Assembly: GCF_902506455.1 (NCBI RefSeq)
Contig: NZ_LR733844.1
Span: forward strand, 3,032,665 to 3,096,664
Direction: 5' to 3'
Source of the DNA: Sphingomonas sp. 8AM
Lineage (GTDB): Bacteria; Pseudomonadota; Alphaproteobacteria; Sphingomonadales; Sphingomonadaceae
Length of the DNA stretch: 64,000 bases
In this document: piece by piece, positions 52,572 to 60,581 of the stretch
Layout of the letters: each line of letters begins with the position of its first letter
Position numbering within the stretch: position 1 is the stretch's first letter
The notes under the pieces: generated by a model
Seen by the model: only the letters and a program-made list of their open reading frames with translations
Databases searched by the model: none
What the model was told of the DNA's origin: nothing
Made by a program: the position numbers and the translations under genes

Positions 52572-52761
52572 ACCAGTCTCCTTGCGGAGCCTGAATCAGA
52601 CCGCGACGCTCACATCAATGGGTCCTGACCCTAGCGGGGTGCGCGCTGATTTGGCTCCCGCCTGCATGATAACCTGCCTAGGTTAAGCCCAGTTTGTACC
52701 AAGGGAAGAGGAGCAGCTGCGCGGCAATTTCGTGACCAAAAGAGTTGAGGCGCAAGTCAAA

Positions 52762-53376
52762 TCAACGGAGGATTTCATGCAAAGAGCTGTAGTCGATTTC
52801 CCGGTCGTCCATGCCTAGTGCATGCCGAGCCAAGCGCGTCTCCGCAATTGACAGACGACGCCTATGAGAGGCTCTGTGCCTGAACGGCGAAGTTCGTAAC
52901 GGAGCCGATAGTTGCGAAGCAGCTGTCCCCAGCATCTTTTTCAAGATGCGATCGTCAATGTAACAGAATTTATTTATCGTTATCCGATAACTGTCGTGGA
53001 ATCGCTCGGAGAAGCCATGCGAGCGGTTGATTGCCGGCGTGCTTCTTAGTATCAGTATGTATTGAAAGCCAAAAGATTCTGCGATCTTGCGCCCGAGCGC
53101 ATGGTCATATTCGTATTTTCCTCGAGGATCGCCGAACACCCGGCGCGCTACGGCTGCATAGTTAAGGTAATTGGTCGAAACGTAGAGCAATCTAAGATTG
53201 CCGCGGACCACTACAAAGGCGCGATTGGCCCAGATCCGCCCAACCCGGTAGGTCTTGCCGTCCAAGTTCATCCGAAAAGAGGGGCGCTTGGAACCGGCAA
53301 TCGGAATCTCCCCGATGGACAGTCCGCCGAGCAGCTCTGTGCTACGGGTCGACAGGAAGATTGGCGTAATCGTCAT
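52762..53376 (-). CDS. Hypothetical protein, unrecognised
   Basis: From ATG 53376 (MTITPIFLS) this gives 204 residues; an upstream start at 53442 would add 22. No family is recognised. The central part has GKYEYDHALGRKIAESFGFQ and YILILRSTPAINRSHGFSERFHDSY, and the C-terminal part is basic (RHRASHRRRLSIAETRLARH). Codon use is less G+C biased than the core genes. It lies alone between the IS5 element and a long gene-free stretch. It could be real accessory DNA or a decayed gene. Confidence 0.5.
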   Translation of the reverse strand: MTITPIFLSTRSTELLGGLSIGEIPIAGSKRPSFRMNLDGKTYRVGRIWANRAFVVVRGNLRLLYVSTNYLNYAAVARRVFGDPRGKYEYDHALGRKIAESFGFQYILILRSTPAINRSHGFSERFHDSYRITINKFCYIDDRILKKMLGTAASQLSAPLRTSPFRHRASHRRRLSIAETRLARHALGMDDREIDYSSLHEILR

Positions 53377-54059
53377 CGGGGTATTATACGCATTGCAGTG
53401 ATCAGGCGCAACATTGTGCGACCATATGAACCCTTGGTCCAATTATCGGCGGCGGCAACGGCGCTGCTTGGCTAAACTCGCCCCCGCCAGCCCTGTTACC
53501 GGTAAGGTCTTCTTCGTAAACCTATTGTTCTGCCTCAGAAAGTTTGTTCTTTTTTCGGGCGGGCCGTTCGCTATCGGGGGTGCGAGTAGCAAGAACTGGT
53601 CGGAAGCGGTCGAGAGGAGAAGAGGGGGGGGCAGGAATTTGCGCGCCTACTTCCCGCCTTCCGTATGTGTTCGCGGACTTTCCAAAGAGGACATTGCCGT
53701 ATTACACTTCAAGATTGGTGCCAGCGATTGTTGCGTAACACCTTATTGAGTGGGCTGTCGAGTTCCTTTTCGTGTCACCGAAAGGGACGGCGAGATCTAG
53801 TATCTCGCTCTAGTTGATCGGAATAGGGGCTCCAGCTGACACACCGTTTTGGGCTGAGCGAACGACTGGCTCGGGCGGAGGATTCCGTTCGAAGCACGCT
53901 CTGCGAACTACGCATTCTGGTCGACTGTTCCCGGTCGTCTGTGGAAAAGCTGAAAGTCGCACATTCCTAAGTAACGTTCCGCTCTAGTTAGGAGCGGCTA
54001 TTCGAGAGCGCTTGAGCTTCGCCAGCCAGCTTGATCGAAACAGCCCCGCGCCGGCGGCA
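53377..54059. other. Gene-free, low-G+C stretch
   Basis: About 680 bp without a credible gene. The open frames here lack family features and ribosome sites. A T-rich run (53548 region) and a G run (53625 region) are visible. It is consistent with degraded island DNA, or a promoter zone for the flanking minus-strand gene. Confidence 0.5.
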
Positions 54060-55016
54060 TCAAGGCTCGTTGTTGTCGTCCTCGTACCCCGCCCATTCGT
54101 CCTCGGGGGGCGCATAGTACTCGGCAGCGTCATATTCCTGCTTGTTGGTATAGCGATCCGCGAGTCCGACAACCGCCAGCTTTGCGAGCGTATTGATTTT
54201 GAGCCCACACGCTATGCATTCGAAGTGGGTTGGAAGGTGTTCCTGTTTCTCGACAATGACGTCATCCTCGAGCTTTCTCGTCGCCGCGGCAACCGGTCTG
54301 CCAGACACAAGCGCAGCCGAACCGCAGGCGGGACAATCTACGCGATGCCCGGTCTGCCGCGCAGCCCAGATATTGGCTTGCTTGGAGAGCGTCGTGCGTT
54401 CGTCCTCGCCCTTGCCCTTCCACACCCTTTGGTGCGCATCAATGTCGCCTTTGACCGCCTTCGCGCTCTCGTCGGCGGCGGCCTCGATCAGCTCCTCCGC
54501 AGCCTTGGCCTCTTCGGCGCCGACGTAGCCCTCGAGCGTGAGGTCCATAGACATCAGCAGGACTTTGCACGTCGCGTAAAACCGGGGCTGCCAAGATGCC
54601 CCCCTCAGCCCGTCGAACGCCAATTCGCCGGAATGCAGTTCGGCATTTCGCTGACCAGTATGCTGAATTCCAAAACTCTCGTGATCCGCTTGGAAGTTTG
54701 GTAGCAAGTTCGTCAGGCGTCGGAACACTTCGGCAATTGAGATCGATTTAGGAGCGAACCTCTTCTCTACAGGCTCGAAGCCCAGCGCGCTGATTATGTT
54801 CGAACCAGGCTTATCCGGCTCTGCCAGAAGAACCGGATGCACGTTTGCGAGGGCTGCGCGCGCGAGCAGTTCGAGCGACAGACTGGTCCAGAGGGCGTAA
54901 GCCCACTGATCTTTGTCGAGCGCCTGCGCTTGCTGAATGTAGCGTTCCGCTTTGTCGTAAAGTGCCCGCGGATCCCATGCTGTCGTAACCGGACTAGGCG
55001 TCACTGTCTGCTTCAT
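54060..55016 (-). CDS. HEPN-like protein with C-terminal zinc ribbon
   Basis: The 318-residue product has an N-terminal helical region (about 15-165) starting DPRALYDKAERYIQQA and WTSLSLELLARAALA, features of HEPN domains. It contains RNAELH at 123-128, which matches the R-polar-x3-H RNase motif of active HEPN proteins. A coiled linker follows (about 165-215). The C-terminal domain has a zinc ribbon: C228, C231 (CPACG) and C267, C270 (CIACG). HEPN proteins often act as RNases in defence and toxin systems. The start overlaps the dioxygenase stop by ATGA, so the two are a translationally coupled pair. Confidence 0.6.
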   Translation of the reverse strand: MKQTVTPSPVTTAWDPRALYDKAERYIQQAQALDKDQWAYALWTSLSLELLARAALANVHPVLLAEPDKPGSNIISALGFEPVEKRFAPKSISIAEVFRRLTNLLPNFQADHESFGIQHTGQRNAELHSGELAFDGLRGASWQPRFYATCKVLLMSMDLTLEGYVGAEEAKAAEELIEAAADESAKAVKGDIDAHQRVWKGKGEDERTTLSKQANIWAARQTGHRVDCPACGSAALVSGRPVAAATRKLEDDVIVEKQEHLPTHFECIACGLKINTLAKLAVVGLADRYTNKQEYDAAEYYAPPEDEWAGYEDDNNEP

Positions 55017-55702
55017 GCAAGGCTCCTGAGATAAACGCGCTGTAGCCTCCGATCCCGTCGGTTCGGCGCAATAGCCGGCCTAGCGTGAAGCATGCGCCAG
55101 TTGTCGATGATCAAGACATCGCCATCGTCGACCATGACGGCAGCCGTTGGAGTTGCCTCCTCGACCCTGTTTTGAAAGTTCGAGAAGACCAGTTCGCCGA
55201 CGTGGCTCGCTGGCTTCAGGTACTCTATGTCCCAACGGATGATATCGTCGGTACCATCCGACTGTCGCAATCGGAGCATCCGTACTTCACCGCGCCGAGG
55301 ACGGCGAGGCCTCACCAGCGCCCGGCCCATCAAATCGGCTCCGACATCGGAAGCAATGGCGCGGCCGTCCAAGATCATCGTGGGAACATCCGCATACCCG
55401 CGGATGCATCGCAGAAGAAGGTACCTCGGGGGGATGAGCCAGTGAGCTAAATCCGTGTGAAAGGGAAAGCGGTCGAGTCCGAATAAGCCGCTATAGGTGT
55501 TCGGCGTAGAAGTCGCTTTCGGTGTCAGCTCTTGAACGAGCTTTCCACCCGACAATAACATAACCTGGCCGAGTTCCTCCGCAACCCGATCGGTCGGCCG
55601 GCCTGCAGCTATGCCTGGAAGCACCACATAACCGTCCAGGTCGGCAAGCATCCGCAGTTCGGACCTGCCCGATCCTTCGTCAATAGCGATCTCTGACGTC
55701 AT
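55013..55702 (-). CDS. TauD/TfdA-like Fe(II)/2-oxoglutarate dioxygenase
   Basis: The 229-residue product has the H-x-D motif at H82/D84 (FPFHTDLAHW), and the distal H206 in IDNWRMLHARPAIAPNRRDR, followed by arginines that can bind 2-oxoglutarate. It is somewhat short for TauD-like enzymes. The start is taken at MTSEIAIDEG; the frame runs upstream into the IS1-like transposase locus, so an original N-terminus may have been lost. It shares ATGA with the downstream HEPN-like gene. The substrate is unknown; relatives act on small molecules or amino acids. Confidence 0.75.
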   Translation of the reverse strand: MTSEIAIDEGSGRSELRMLADLDGYVVLPGIAAGRPTDRVAEELGQVMLLSGGKLVQELTPKATSTPNTYSGLFGLDRFPFHTDLAHWLIPPRYLLLRCIRGYADVPTMILDGRAIASDVGADLMGRALVRPRRPRRGEVRMLRLRQSDGTDDIIRWDIEYLKPASHVGELVFSNFQNRVEEATPTAAVMVDDGDVLIIDNWRMLHARPAIAPNRRDRRLQRVYLRSLA

Positions 55703-55774
55703 AGCGCATGCGTTATAGGTGAGGCCGATATCTCGAAGAAGCGCTAATTCAGATATGGTGCCAATGCCGGTAGT

Positions 55775-56714
55775 GGTCAGTTTGAAATCCGACACTGCTT
55801 TTTGTACGGGCCGCGCTTGGTGGGCTTTGCCTCGGCATCTTCTACCAGCTTTGCGATATCCGCGATCTCCCAAAGCCGATCAGTGACGCTTGCTGCCATC
55901 GCCGGGGTGACACGCAGCGTCTCCTGGATGCGGACGAAGTTGTAATACATCATGTGGAGAGCGACGGCATAGGTATGGCTCTCAACTTTCTTTAAAAAAG
56001 TGTTGTTCAGGCAGGTGAGGCGCCGCATGCGCATCCGCATCGTCAGGTTCTGGCGCTCGACATAGGACGTGGATACGTCTGTAGGGTTCGGACTGCCGGT
56101 GACGCGGACCTTCTTAGCGCCGGTGCATTCGGCAGGGCTGTATCGGCCCGGTGCGGTGATCGTGGGGCCGTACAGCTTCACGAGCTGCGCATAGTCCGCG
56201 TCATCGCCGAACGCGCCTTCTACGGCCTCTAGGTAGGCTCGGTGTCCATCGCTAGTGAGCCGGACGCGGTTGGCGAGCCGGTCGCGCAGATCGTCCATAA
56301 ACCACATGGCGTATTCGGCATCGCGACCGCCAACGAGGTAGGACACGATCAGCTTGCTATCGGAGTCAAGGGCGGTCCACGTCCACGTATCGCCAGCTCC
56401 TTCCGGGGCGTCCTTCGCGGTCGCGACGTTCTTTTGCTTGGCGTAAGTGAACGACCAGATTTCGTCGACCTGAACCCGGCTCGCTTTCACGTTGCGCACT
56501 TTGGCGTCGTGATAGGCGGCGCATGCCTTACCCGCGTCCACGAGCAGCTTGGCTACAGTGTTCTTGCTCGCGCCGGTCAAGCGGGTGACGGTCCGGATGC
56601 TCATGCCTTCACAGAGCATGTGGAGGATTCTGGCGCGGTCGTCGTTCGATAGCCTGTTCATGCATTTTCTATCTGATCCTTCGGGCACCTCGTCAAGCAT
56701 AAGGGTCAGTTTGA
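55775..56714 (-). mobile_element. IS1-family-like transposase locus (ends unresolved)
   Basis: The transposase gene is bracketed by GGTCAGTTTGA at 55775-55785 and 56704-56714, but in direct and not inverted orientation. No inverted terminal repeat or target duplication was found, so the boundaries given are only those of the bracketing repeats. Confidence 0.45.
55777..56661 (-). CDS. IS1-family transposase
   Basis: The 294-residue product starts with a helix-turn-helix (SIRTVTRLTGASKNTVAKLL) and carries a DDE core: VDEIWSFTYAKQKNVA, WTWTALDSDSKLIVSYLVGG, TSDGHRAYLEAVEGAFG with the second aspartate and a glutamate, and SYVERQNLTMRMRMRRLTCL. This long IS1-like form is common in alphaproteobacteria. 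ATG 56661 (MNRLSNDDRARIL) is preferred to the longer frame to 56772, which would run into the higB promoter. The stop lies inside one bracketing repeat. Confidence 0.88.
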   Translation of the reverse strand: MNRLSNDDRARILHMLCEGMSIRTVTRLTGASKNTVAKLLVDAGKACAAYHDAKVRNVKASRVQVDEIWSFTYAKQKNVATAKDAPEGAGDTWTWTALDSDSKLIVSYLVGGRDAEYAMWFMDDLRDRLANRVRLTSDGHRAYLEAVEGAFGDDADYAQLVKLYGPTITAPGRYSPAECTGAKKVRVTGSPNPTDVSTSYVERQNLTMRMRMRRLTCLNNTFLKKVESHTYAVALHMMYYNFVRIQETLRVTPAMAASVTDRLWEIADIAKLVEDAEAKPTKRGPYKKQCRISN

Positions 56715-56771
56715 CTTTACTAATCAATTTACACTTGCGTGTCAGAATCCGTGCGTGGTAATGCGTCACCA

Positions 56772-57068
56772 ATGAGGATCGTGTTTGCTGATGACGCCCT
56801 GGCGTTGATCGAGACGGATGAAGCGGGGGCTACCCGCCTTCCAGTCAGCGTGATCAAATCGGCGCGTCGAAAGCTTACGCTCCTAAGGGCGGCGATCGAC
56901 GACCGTTCATTAAGGAATTGGAAAAGCCTGCACTACGAAAGACTAAAGGGGGATCGTGAGAGTCAGCGGTCAACTCGATTGAACGATCAATATCGAATGG
57001 TTTTCGAGTTGGACGAGGAAACCGAGCCGCAGACTGTCACAATATTGCAGATTGAGGACTATCACTGA
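56772..57068 (+). CDS. higB: HigB-like toxin (RelE superfamily)
   Basis: This is a probable ribosome-dependent mRNA interferase. The 98-residue product has LPVSVIKSARRKLTLLRAAI, the HigB-type core WKSLHYERLKGDR, and RLNDQYRMVFELDEE followed by VTILQIEDYH, which carries the late acidic/His end typical of the family. ATG 56772 is chosen over an upstream GTG. As in other higBA systems the toxin gene comes first; its stop overlaps the antitoxin ATG (TGATG). Confidence 0.9.
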   Translation: MRIVFADDALALIETDEAGATRLPVSVIKSARRKLTLLRAAIDDRSLRNWKSLHYERLKGDRESQRSTRLNDQYRMVFELDEETEPQTVTILQIEDYH

Positions 57069-58207
57069 TGGCCAAGGCCTCACCATTGCCGGTCGATCAT
57101 CCCGGTAGGTTCATCGCGGACGAGCTTGAAGCCCGAGGATGGCTTCAGGCCGATCTGGCATACATTCTCGGCATTGATGTCAGCCAGCTCAATAGGCTGA
57201 TCAAGGGAACTACCGATATAACCACGGATTCTGCCGTGGCTCTGGGCGATGCGTTCGACATGCCTGCCGAGTTCTTCCTAAATCTTCAGAAGATGTATGA
57301 TCTCGCCAGGGCGCGCAAAGCGGACCCCGGCGTTCGCACGCGCGCATCTTGGCTTTCAAAATTTCCCATCCGGGAGATGATTAAGCGCGGCTGGATTGAG
57401 GACGCCGAGCCCGCGTTGCTCGATCTCCAGATGATGCGGTTTTTCGGAAAAAATAGGGTCGAAGATATTCCGTTTGTAGGCGACGCTCCACTGTTGGCGC
57501 ACGCTGCAAAGAAGACTGATACAGGCAACTATTCTGGCACCACAGAAATTCAGTATGTGTGGCTGAGCCGAGTGCGCAAAATTGCCGAGCAAATGGAGTG
57601 TCCGCTTTATTCCGAGCAGGCGCTTCGTGATAGCCTACCATCAATCCGCGAGCACATGCTGATCAAGGAGGATTTGATCCATATCCCTTCGATCCTGAAA
57701 AAGTGTGGCGTGCGCTTCGTATTGGTCGATTTCCTTGCTGGATCGAAGATCGATGGCGTTTGCCTCTGGCTTGATGGCCAGCCTGTCATTGGCATGACTC
57801 TGCGGTTGGATCGTCTCGACAACTTCTGCTTTGTGTTGAGGCACGAAATCGAACACGTTTTGAATGGCGACGGGAAGGAAGCGTCGTTTGCGCCGGTCGA
57901 TAGTGACACCAGCACAGACACGGATATCGATTGCGAAAAGCTGGCAAGCGATGCGGCGGCGGAATTTTGCATTCCTCGTGATCAAATTGACTCATTTATC
58001 GCTCGCAAGAGCCCGTTCATTTCCCGCGAAGATGTCTTGAAATTTGCCGCTCGCTTGGAAGTGCATCCTGCGATTGTGGTTGGGCAAATCCAGCATCGAA
58101 CGAAGAAATGGGGCTGGCTCAAGGAGTACCAGATCGGCGTGCGTGAGCATCTGATGGATTGGGAGTTCAAGGACGGTTGGGGCTATCACGCCCCGACCGG
58201 CCTTTAG
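57068..58207 (+). CDS. higA: HigA-like antitoxin fused to ImmA/IrrE-type peptidase
   Basis: The 379-residue product has an XRE helix-turn-helix at about 10-75 (WLQADLAYILGIDVSQLNRL) and, after a linker, a zinc peptidase-like domain with HEIEH at 259-263 (LRHEIEHVLNGDG) and DCEKLASDAAAEFCIP, a glutamate/aspartate-rich third-ligand region. Such two-domain proteins are encoded beside HigB toxins; the peptidase part may sense or process a regulator. It is coupled to higB and followed after 9 bp by a third gene with a strong AGGAGG site. Confidence 0.88.
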   Translation: MAKASPLPVDHPGRFIADELEARGWLQADLAYILGIDVSQLNRLIKGTTDITTDSAVALGDAFDMPAEFFLNLQKMYDLARARKADPGVRTRASWLSKFPIREMIKRGWIEDAEPALLDLQMMRFFGKNRVEDIPFVGDAPLLAHAAKKTDTGNYSGTTEIQYVWLSRVRKIAEQMECPLYSEQALRDSLPSIREHMLIKEDLIHIPSILKKCGVRFVLVDFLAGSKIDGVCLWLDGQPVIGMTLRLDRLDNFCFVLRHEIEHVLNGDGKEASFAPVDSDTSTDTDIDCEKLASDAAAEFCIPRDQIDSFIARKSPFISREDVLKFAARLEVHPAIVVGQIQHRTKKWGWLKEYQIGVREHLMDWEFKDGWGYHAPTGL

Positions 58208-58216
58208 GAGGCGGTG

Positions 58217-58714
58217 ATGGCGGACTATAACGAACAGGTTGACCGACTCTGGGATGAGTGGGCCGGACAAACGGGTCAGGATTCCGGCGACCCGAACGAG
58301 TTCATCGATTGGGCATTGGGCGCTCGCAAACTAGCCGTGCGTCCACAGGACGTGCGCAAAATTCTTCGCGAGCAGGTCACTCGCGCGTTGCGGCAGTCGA
58401 AACGGTGGGATGAGAAAGGCGGCTTCACATACCGCGCCAAGCAGTCAGTTACGCTGATGATCGATGGGGTTGCGACCAAGCACTATTTTGACACCGATAA
58501 GGGCGGAACGCCTACCAAGCGGCAGAAATCGGTGAGGCAACGCCGTGAGGCTATCGCCCATGACGTTTACCGCGCGCACTGCGATGTCGAGCGGATGAAC
58601 AGCAATTTTCCTAGCGACCCGCAGCTAAACTTTTTTCCGAACTTTGCAGACGACATTCTGGAGCATCGCGCTGCCGAGCAGGCTGAACCAAAAGAAGAGA
58701 AAGGCGGGCGCTAG
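58217..58714 (+). CDS. Hypothetical third gene of the higBA operon
   Basis: The 165-residue soluble product is not recognised. It begins MADYNEQVDRLWDEWAGQTG, has a basic central part (VTRALRQSKRWDEKGGFTYR, QSVTLMIDGVATKHYFDTDK) and a C-terminus with FFPNFADDILEH and a charged tail. AGGAGG at 58206-58211 and the 9-bp gap to higA argue for a genuine operon member. ATG 58217 is used; a GTG one codon earlier is possible. The stop overlaps the convergent small gene by 4 bp. Confidence 0.75.
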   Translation: MADYNEQVDRLWDEWAGQTGQDSGDPNEFIDWALGARKLAVRPQDVRKILREQVTRALRQSKRWDEKGGFTYRAKQSVTLMIDGVATKHYFDTDKGGTPTKRQKSVRQRREAIAHDVYRAHCDVERMNSNFPSDPQLNFFPNFADDILEHRAAEQAEPKEEKGGR

Positions 58715-58938
58715 TTGCTCTTCTTCCACCGGGCCGAGGCCGCGAGGCTGGCAATCTCGGCTCGCTGCGCCGGTGTAAGTGCCTTCGCTCGCGCAGGGCC
58801 CCCGATGGCCCCCGCCTTTGAAGCGCGTTGCTCCGTGGCGCTCCCGGCGCCCTCTTCAACTTCACCCGTCGCGATATCTACGATCGCCTTGGCGAGCTGG
58901 TTCGGGTCGCGGGGTCGCTTGGGGGGCTTATCAGTCAT
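58711..58938 (-). CDS. Small basic protein, Lys/Ala-rich
   Basis: The 75-residue product begins DKPPKRPRDPNQLAKAIVDI and ends in ARAKALTPAQRAEIASLAAS followed by ARWKKSN. Proteins ending in this RxEIAxxAAxARW pattern are widespread small alphaproteobacterial proteins, sometimes compared with histone-like or RNA-binding peptides, but unproven. It is coupled by ATGA to the zinc-ribbon gene upstream, so the two form a small operon convergent with the higBA operon. Confidence 0.75.
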   Translation of the reverse strand: MTDKPPKRPRDPNQLAKAIVDIATGEVEEGAGSATEQRASKAGAIGGPARAKALTPAQRAEIASLAASARWKKSN

Positions 58939-59135
58939 CGAACCTTCTTACCGCATTCTTCGCAGCGGACCTTGGCTGTGTCAGGGTAGGCCGCCCCCGA
59001 CACGAGGAAGCCTGGTGTCACGTCATTGACGTAGGTTTCAGTGCTGTAGGGGTGGTCCGTTTCCGAAATCTCAGCGGACCCGCTCACCTTGCACTTCTTG
59101 CATCTGAACGTGATGACGTTTCGCAGCGTGGCCAT
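58935..59135 (-). CDS. Small zinc-ribbon protein
   Basis: The 66-residue product carries two CxxC pairs, FRCKKCK near the N-terminus and RCEECGKKVR at the C-terminus, forming a probable four-cysteine zinc ribbon. An ATG at 59153 would add six residues; neither start has a strong ribosome site. It is coupled to the basic protein downstream by ATGA. Function unknown; a nucleic-acid partner is a guess from the fold. Confidence 0.65.
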   Translation of the reverse strand: MATLRNVITFRCKKCKVSGSAEISETDHPYSTETYVNDVTPGFLVSGAAYPDTAKVRCEECGKKVR

Positions 59136-59153
59136 GATCTCGTCATAGCGCAC

Positions 59154-59450
59154 TGCAAACGAGATTGCGCGCTAGATTTCAAACTGACCCACTACCCCAA
59201 TGCCCGTCCCCTTGACGGCTAAACGCCGGGGTAGCGCTGGCGGGACCCGGGTGACATGGGCCGCTGGCCTGTCCCCAGTGCCTTCCTCCACATACTCAAA
59301 GGGCAGGCGGCCATCGCGGGCGTCTAGGACTACACCAGCTGCCGGATGAGCAAGCATCCGGCTTCAACGATCAACTTATGAGAGTGGGCATGCCGCTAGA
59401 TGCCAGTGCCGGTGACTCGCGCGACAGGAATACCACCTTATACGCATAGG
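59154..59450. other. Intergenic stretch without a credible gene
   Basis: About 300 bp between the zinc-ribbon and XRE genes. A 61-codon minus-strand frame (59172-59357) exists but has no recognisable features or neighbour coupling. Probably promoter DNA for the zinc-ribbon operon. Confidence 0.5.
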
Positions 59451-59663
59451 TCACTGAACTTCCTCGAGCAAGACTGCCGGCTTGACCTTCAACGCCTCCG
59501 CCAATCTGCCCAACGCTCTGACCGTGGGATTGCGCGTCCCACGTTCCAAGTCGCTGACGTAGCTGCGCTTCAAGCCTGACTCCAGCGCCAGCGCCTCCTG
59601 CGACATGCCGGCGAGCTTTCTGCGCCGACGTACGTTCGCGCCGAGAAGCTGCACTACATCCAT
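59451..59663 (-). CDS. XRE-family transcriptional regulator
   Basis: The 70-residue product is a single helix-turn-helix domain: LGANVRRRRKLAGMSQEALA at 7-26, SGLKRSYVSDLERGTRNPTV as the recognition region, and LGRLAEALKVKPAVLL. No effector domain is present. ATG 59663 is preferred over 59681. It may control the nearby island genes; the DUF805 gene lies divergently about 250 bp away. Confidence 0.88.
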   Translation of the reverse strand: MDVVQLLGANVRRRRKLAGMSQEALALESGLKRSYVSDLERGTRNPTVRALGRLAEALKVKPAVLLEEVQ

Positions 59664-59910
59664 GCGCCGATGTGGCCGCAAACGGCTGCCGCCGTCTGTC
59701 CACCAAACGTGTCATTTTACTTGCTTCTGGTGGGGTCGTCGAGCCAAGCCCTGATCAAGGGGCGGCTAGAGGATCGAGCCGAAGGTCGCGCCACAACAGG
59801 GGGCGACATTACCATGACGGCATCAACAGCAACGTCGGCGCGTGCAGCGTCCGGCGCGATGCCGTGCGTCCGCGTCACTGACGCCCAACTCACATCAACG
59901 GAGAACACAC

Positions 59911-60480
59911 GTGATTGACAACGAGACACTCGCTAGCATCGAGAACCTGCATCGGCTCAAGACCGAGGGCGTCATCACCGAAGAGGAGTTCGAACGCTCC
60001 AAGGAGAAATTGCTGTTCGGGAACAAGACCGCGCCGCGTCCTGCTATGACGTGGCCGCTGTCAGCGCCGACCGGCGGCTTGCCCGACGAAGCCGATCACA
60101 TCGGCTGGATCACGCTTCCGCTGCGTCGCTTTGCCGACTTCCAAGGTCGGGCGACGCGCAAGGAGTTCTGGATGTTCCAGCTCATCTACGTCGCGTTGCT
60201 GGTGATCGGCGTTGTCTTCATCGGCGGCACGACCGGCAGCTATGGCGAGTTCAGTCCGTTCGGCAACGTCGTCCTCGCGCTGATCGTGTTGGCAATTATC
60301 GGCTTGCTAGTGCCGCAAACGGCCGTCCAGGTACGTCGCTTACACGATCAGGATCGCTCGGGGTGGTTGATCCTGCTGAACTCCATTCCCTACGTCGGCA
60401 CACTGGTCATCCTCGTCTTGATGATCCTGAAGGGGACGGAGGGGGAGAACCGCTTCGGACCTGATCCGTACAGCGCCTGA
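59911..60480 (+). CDS. SHOCT-like/DUF805 membrane protein
   Basis: The 189-residue product starts with a short SHOCT-like motif (LHRLKTEGVITEEEFERSKE at about 12-31) followed by a DUF805 membrane domain: RFADFQGRATRKEFWMFQLI, then membrane segments at about 90-108, 122-142 and 165-180, with the DUF805 signature VRRLHDQDRSGWLILL. The start is GTG 59911 with a GGAGA site 8 bases upstream; the open frame upstream is unlike the family. Its function is unknown. Confidence 0.88.
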   Translation: MIDNETLASIENLHRLKTEGVITEEEFERSKEKLLFGNKTAPRPAMTWPLSAPTGGLPDEADHIGWITLPLRRFADFQGRATRKEFWMFQLIYVALLVIGVVFIGGTTGSYGEFSPFGNVVLALIVLAIIGLLVPQTAVQVRRLHDQDRSGWLILLNSIPYVGTLVILVLMILKGTEGENRFGPDPYSA

Positions 60481-60508
60481 CCCTATCCACCCGTCTTTCA
60501 CGTCGCCT

Positions 60509-60543
60509 TCGGCCTCACCGCCGGGGGCGTCTTCATTTTGAGG
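60509..60543 (+). repeat. Hairpin leader, copy 1
   Basis: TCGGCCTCACCGCCGGGGGC followed by GTCTTCATTTT. GCCTC/GGGGC can pair and a T-rich run follows, like a weak terminator. A near copy lies at 60838-60866; both precede small genes. Confidence 0.5.
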
Positions 60544-60581
60544 GCCATGCCATGCCGATACCTACCGAGCGGCGACGCTGA

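Larger units (their letters stand above)
51797..52631 (-). mobile_element. IS5-family (IS427-like) insertion sequence
   Basis: A complete 835-bp element. The terminal inverted repeats are GGGTCAGGACTCATTGG at the left and, read inward, GGGTCAGGACCCATTGA at the right. A TA dinucleotide flanks both ends (51795-51796, 52632-52633), consistent with short target duplication. Two overlapping frames encode one transposase by -1 frameshift. Confidence 0.88.

Noticed and set aside
53414..53749. A 111-codon plus-strand frame in the gene-free stretch.
   Set aside because: No ribosome site, no family features, and composition typical of random open sequence.
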